DNA from: JBBSIG01 sp038232215
GTDB lineage: Bacteria > Actinomycetota > Thermoleophilia > Gaiellales > Gaiellaceae
Direction of reading: 5' to 3'
Assembly (NCBI GenBank): GCA_038232215.1
Contig: JBBSIG010000098.1
Location: 1-8,910 of the forward strand
DNA: 8,910 nt
This document shows positions 6,955-8,910 of the stretch, in pieces. A program made the translations under genes and the position numbers. The notes beneath the pieces were generated by a model. That model did not search any database. It was not told the DNA's origin and saw only the letters and a list, made by a program, of their open reading frames with translations. Within the stretch, counting starts at the first letter, position 1. The number at the start of each line of letters is the position of its first letter.

Positions 6955-6960
6955 TAGGTT
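6955..6960 (+). promoter_or_regulatory. -10 box (TAGGTT) of the 6968-8135 operon
   Basis: TAGGTT ends 7 bases before the ATG at 6968, in the context CTAGGTTCGGCTC, nearly the same as the map and cupin promoters. The 74-base gap before the gene contains no clear terminator or Shine-Dalgarno sequence. Confidence 0.55.
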
Positions 6961-6967
6961 CGGCTCC

Positions 6968-7177
6968 ATGGAGGAGGCGAGGACGGTGCTCGACCGGTTG
7001 GCTCGAATCGAGCGGCTGCGGAGCGAGGGGGCGGCCCCGGAGACGCTGCTCGACGAGCTGCGCCGGCTCGTGGCGGAGGCGGAGACGTGGGTCGAGGCGG
7101 AGCGAGAGGGCGGTGCCGCCGCGGCGGCGGTCGAGCATTGCCGGGAGGCGCTGAGAGGAGCGCACGCGATGATGTAG
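6968..7177 (+). CDS. Small helical protein, 69 residues, unknown function
   Basis: The product is short, charged and almost entirely helix-forming: MEEARTVLDRLARIERLRS, a short GAAP break near residue 22, then a second amphipathic stretch (LLDELRRLVAEAETWVEAER), and a third from about residue 50. The spacing of leucines and charged residues suggests a helical bundle or short coiled coil. No cofactor or catalytic motif is visible. The frame is open much further upstream, but the ATG at 6968 is chosen because a TAGGTT promoter box ends 7 bases before it and because upstream residues are typical arginine-rich GC noise. Its stop lies 2 bases before the azlC start, so it is the first gene of the azlCD operon. 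It could be a small regulator or assembly partner of the exporter, or an unrelated passenger. Confidence 0.68.
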   Translation: MEEARTVLDRLARIERLRSEGAAPETLLDELRRLVAEAETWVEAEREGGAAAAAVEHCREALRGAHAMM

Positions 7178-7179
7178 TC

Positions 7180-7833
7180 GTGTCACCGGCCCGCTATCTC
7201 GACGGAGCTCGCGCCGCGGCGCCGCTGGCCCTCGCCGTGCTCGGCTTCGGCGTCTCGTTCGGCCTGCTCGCCCGCGCCGCGGGCATGGGCGTGCTCGCGC
7301 CGCTCGCCATGTCCGCGACGACGTTCGCCGGCTCGGCCCAGCTCGCCGCCGTCTCCATCCTGGGCGCCGGCGGCAGCGTGGCGGCGGCGATCACGGCGGC
7401 GGTCCTCCTGAACGCGCGCTACGTGCCGATCGGGATCTCGGTGGCGCCGCTCTTCTCGGGGTCGCTTCCGTCGCGCCTGCTGCGCTCGCAGCTCGTGGTC
7501 GACGAGTCGTGGGCGATCGCGAACCGGGGCGGCGGACGCTTCGACCTTCCCGCCTTGCTGGGGGCCGGGGGGCTGCTCTACGCGGCCTGGCTGGGCGGTA
7601 CGGCGCTCGGCGTCCTGGGGGGCGACCTGCTCGGCGACCCGAATCGACTCGGTCTCGACGCGGCGTTCCCGGCGCTCTTCCTGGCCTTGCTGGTGCCCCA
7701 GCTGCGCTCGCGCCGAGCTCTCCGGGTGGCGCTCGTCGCGGCGCTCGTCGCCCTCGTGCTCGTCCCGCTCACCGCGCCGGGTATCCCGATCGTCGCCGCG
7801 AGCGCCGCCTGCCTGCTCGGGGCGCGCCGGTAG
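7180..7833 (+). CDS. azlC: AzlC family branched-chain amino acid exporter, large subunit
   Basis: AzlC and AzlD together form a cytoplasmic-membrane exporter of branched-chain amino acids and analogues. The 217-residue protein has the family's N-terminal segment LGFGVSFGLLARAAG (21-35), the signature TTFAGSAQLAAVSIL (47-61), the NARYVPIGISVAPL stretch (78-91) and VVDESWAIA (106-114). Further hydrophobic segments lie at about 127-150, 160-176 and 182-213. Usual family length is about 220-250 residues. The start is taken as GTG 7180, two bases after the stop of the 69-residue gene; this gives MSPARYLDGARAAAPLA, a normal AzlC N-terminus. A GAGGAG at 7155-7160 is 19 bases away, too far to be a normal ribosome site, so translation may depend on coupling to the preceding gene. 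TTG 7138 is a less likely alternative start. Confidence 0.9.
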   Translation: MSPARYLDGARAAAPLALAVLGFGVSFGLLARAAGMGVLAPLAMSATTFAGSAQLAAVSILGAGGSVAAAITAAVLLNARYVPIGISVAPLFSGSLPSRLLRSQLVVDESWAIANRGGGRFDLPALLGAGGLLYAAWLGGTALGVLGGDLLGDPNRLGLDAAFPALFLALLVPQLRSRRALRVALVAALVALVLVPLTAPGIPIVAASAACLLGARR

Positions 7834-7859
7834 ACGGGGTCTGGATCGTCGTCGCGACG

Positions 7860-8135
7860 GTGGGCGTCGCGACGGTCGCCGTCAAGGCGCTCGGCCCGGT
7901 GCTGCTCGGGGGCCGCACGCTGCCGGCGCGGCTCGCGGCGCCGGTCGAGCTTCTCGCTCCGGCGGTGCTCGCGGCGCTCGTGATCACGCAGGTCGTGGGC
8001 GGGGAGCGCCGGCTCGTCCTCGACGCGCGCCTGCCCGGGCTGCTGGCGGCCGTGGTCGCCCTGCGCCTGCGCGCGCCGCTTCTCGTCGTGATCGCGACCG
8101 CCGCCGTCGTGACGGCACTCGTGCGGGCCGTCTAG
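7860..8135 (+). CDS. azlD: AzlD family branched-chain amino acid exporter, small subunit (start uncertain)
   Basis: This is the small membrane partner of AzlC. The frame shows three hydrophobic segments: residues 1-17 as counted from the chosen start, 29-47 (PVELLAPAVLAALVITQVV) and 59-88. Between the first two lies the family-typical turn LGGRTLPARL. GTG 7860 is the first standard start codon in the AzlD-like part and gives 91 residues, a little short for a family near 100-110. The hydrophobic stretch clearly begins earlier, at VDGVWIVVATV, encoded from 7830. There a GTA codon overlaps the azlC stop TAG in the way a GTGA start/stop overlap would. The true start may thus be non-standard or altered by a single base change. 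The stop codon is part of the promoter box of the next gene. Confidence 0.82.
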   Translation: MGVATVAVKALGPVLLGGRTLPARLAAPVELLAPAVLAALVITQVVGGERRLVLDARLPGLLAAVVALRLRAPLLVVIATAAVVTALVRAV

Positions 8136-8138
8136 GGT
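8133..8138 (+). promoter_or_regulatory. -10 box (TAGGGT) of the cupin gene, overlapping the azlD stop codon
   Basis: TAGGGT begins with the azlD stop codon TAG and ends 8 bases before the ATG at 8147. The context CTAGGGTCGGGCG matches the map promoter closely. No Shine-Dalgarno sequence is seen. The cupin gene may therefore have its own promoter in addition to read-through from azlCD. Confidence 0.5.
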
Positions 8139-8146
8139 CGGGCGCG

Positions 8147-8910
8147 ATGCGGTATCTCACCCACTGGGACGAGGCGGAGAGCAGGCGCGTCGAGCAGGGT
8201 CACCTCGCAGGCTGGTGGACGGCCCTCGGCGAGGCCGCGGGCGCGGTCGAGGTCGGGCTCAACCGGATCCGGATCGACGCGGGCAGGTGGTCGACGCCGG
8301 CTCACGTGCACGGGGCGGCCGAGGAGCTCTTCTTCGTCCTCCGCGGCTCGGGTCTCCTGTGGCAGGGCGGAAGCACCTACGACGTGCGGGAGGACGACGT
8401 GGTGGCTCATCGACCGCGAGGGGAGGCGCACACCCTCCTCGCAGGCCCGGACGGCCTCGACGTGCTCGCCTTCGGCCGGCGCACCCGGGACGAGGCGACG
8501 TTCCTGCCCCGCGCCGGCGTCTCCTGGCTCGCGGCCCGCTGGGTGCGCGCCGGCGACGACGACGAGCAGCCCTGGCTCCGCGAGGCCGCGGCCGGACCGC
8601 CCGAGCTGCCCGAGACGCCGAGCGACCGGCCGGAGAGCATCGTCAACGCGGCCGGCGCCCCGACCGGGTTCGGCGGGAGCGCGCAGCTCCTCGGGCGGGC
8701 CGCGGGCGCCACTCTCAGCGGCCTCAATCGGGTCCTCCTGCAGCCGGGCGAGGAGGGCGCGCCGCCGCACTGCCACTCGGCGGAGGAGGAGCTCTTCGTC
8801 GTCCTCGACGGGGAAGGCGTGCTCGAGCTCGCTCCGAGCCCGGCCCGGCGCGAGCAGGGCGCGGAGGACGAGCGGTGCGCGCTCCGGGCCGGCCACGTCG
8901 TCTCGCGGCC
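8147..8910 (+). CDS. Two-domain cupin protein (3' end outside window)
   Basis: The frame is open from ATG 8147 to the window end with no stop, giving 254 visible residues. It carries two cupin barrels in tandem. The first has metal-binding motif 1 at HVHGAAEELFFVLRGSG (53-69; H53, H55, E59 or E60) and motif 2 with PRGEAH (90-95; H95). The second repeats motif 1 at HCHSAEEELFVVLDGEG (208-224; H208, H210), and its motif 2 begins at the cut (RAGHVVSR). The similarity of the two motif-1 blocks indicates an internal duplication. Before the first barrel is a short segment with LTHWDEAESRR and AGWWTALGEA. Histidine and glutamate ligands are intact, so metal binding, and possibly a dioxygenase, isomerase or sugar-binding role, is plausible, but the substrate cannot be named. 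It starts 11 bases after azlD. A 254-codon open frame on the opposite strand (8896-8132) is read as its shadow. Confidence 0.85.
   Translation, partial: MRYLTHWDEAESRRVEQGHLAGWWTALGEAAGAVEVGLNRIRIDAGRWSTPAHVHGAAEELFFVLRGSGLLWQGGSTYDVREDDVVAHRPRGEAHTLLAGPDGLDVLAFGRRTRDEATFLPRAGVSWLAARWVRAGDDDEQPWLREAAAGPPELPETPSDRPESIVNAAGAPTGFGGSAQLLGRAAGATLSGLNRVLLQPGEEGAPPHCHSAEEELFVVLDGEGVLELAPSPARREQGAEDERCALRAGHVVSR

Noticed and set aside
6894..6967. Possible terminator between the 5634 gene and the azl operon
   Set aside because: No convincing stem followed by T residues could be found.
8132..8896. A 254-codon minus-strand open frame at the right end
   Set aside because: It lies exactly opposite the cupin gene, whose HxH and PxGxxH motifs are intact in the + frame.

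Overview
The window is very GC-rich, and codon third positions are almost all G or C. Gene content points to a high-GC actinobacterium: a full-length-type Lhr helicase, an Nei2-like Fpg/Nei glycosylase and AzlCD are all present. The style of the sequence, with TAGGnT boxes directly against start codons, fits a deep lineage such as Thermoleophilia, but that placement is an inference and not a taxonomic proof. Ten genes are supported. No RNA genes, insertion sequences or CRISPR arrays were seen.

Left part (1-3474, + strand): the C-terminal half of the DNA-repair helicase Lhr enters from the left edge and ends at 2442. A 309-base gap follows; it holds a start-less but protein-like reading frame. 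Then comes a type I methionine aminopeptidase with lower-GC codons and a 12-residue gap near the active site.

Middle part (3494-6893): a minus-strand pair codes for a CarH/LitR-type MerR regulator and, overlapping it by ATGA, a four-helix membrane protein of unknown role. The regulator has both the Wx9EH and ExH signatures of adenosylcobalamin-based light sensing. Divergent from it runs an Nei-family DNA glycosylase followed 3 bases later by a 419-residue protein of unknown function. A near-perfect 25-base palindrome sits in the 74-base divergent gap, on the carH promoter and beside the glycosylase promoter. lhr and nei are adjacent in Mycobacterium tuberculosis (Rv3296-Rv3297), so here a repair pair seems to be split by a map plus light-sensor module.

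Right part (6968-8910, + strand): a 69-residue helical protein heads an operon with azlC and azlD (branched-chain amino acid exporter). A two-domain cupin protein follows and runs off the right edge.

The five genes that open transcription units all carry a TAnnnT box ending 6-10 bases before the start codon, and no clear Shine-Dalgarno sequence. This suggests leaderless or nearly leaderless transcripts. The most interesting hypothesis is that a B12-dependent photoreceptor controls both its own operon and a base-excision-repair gene through one shared operator.
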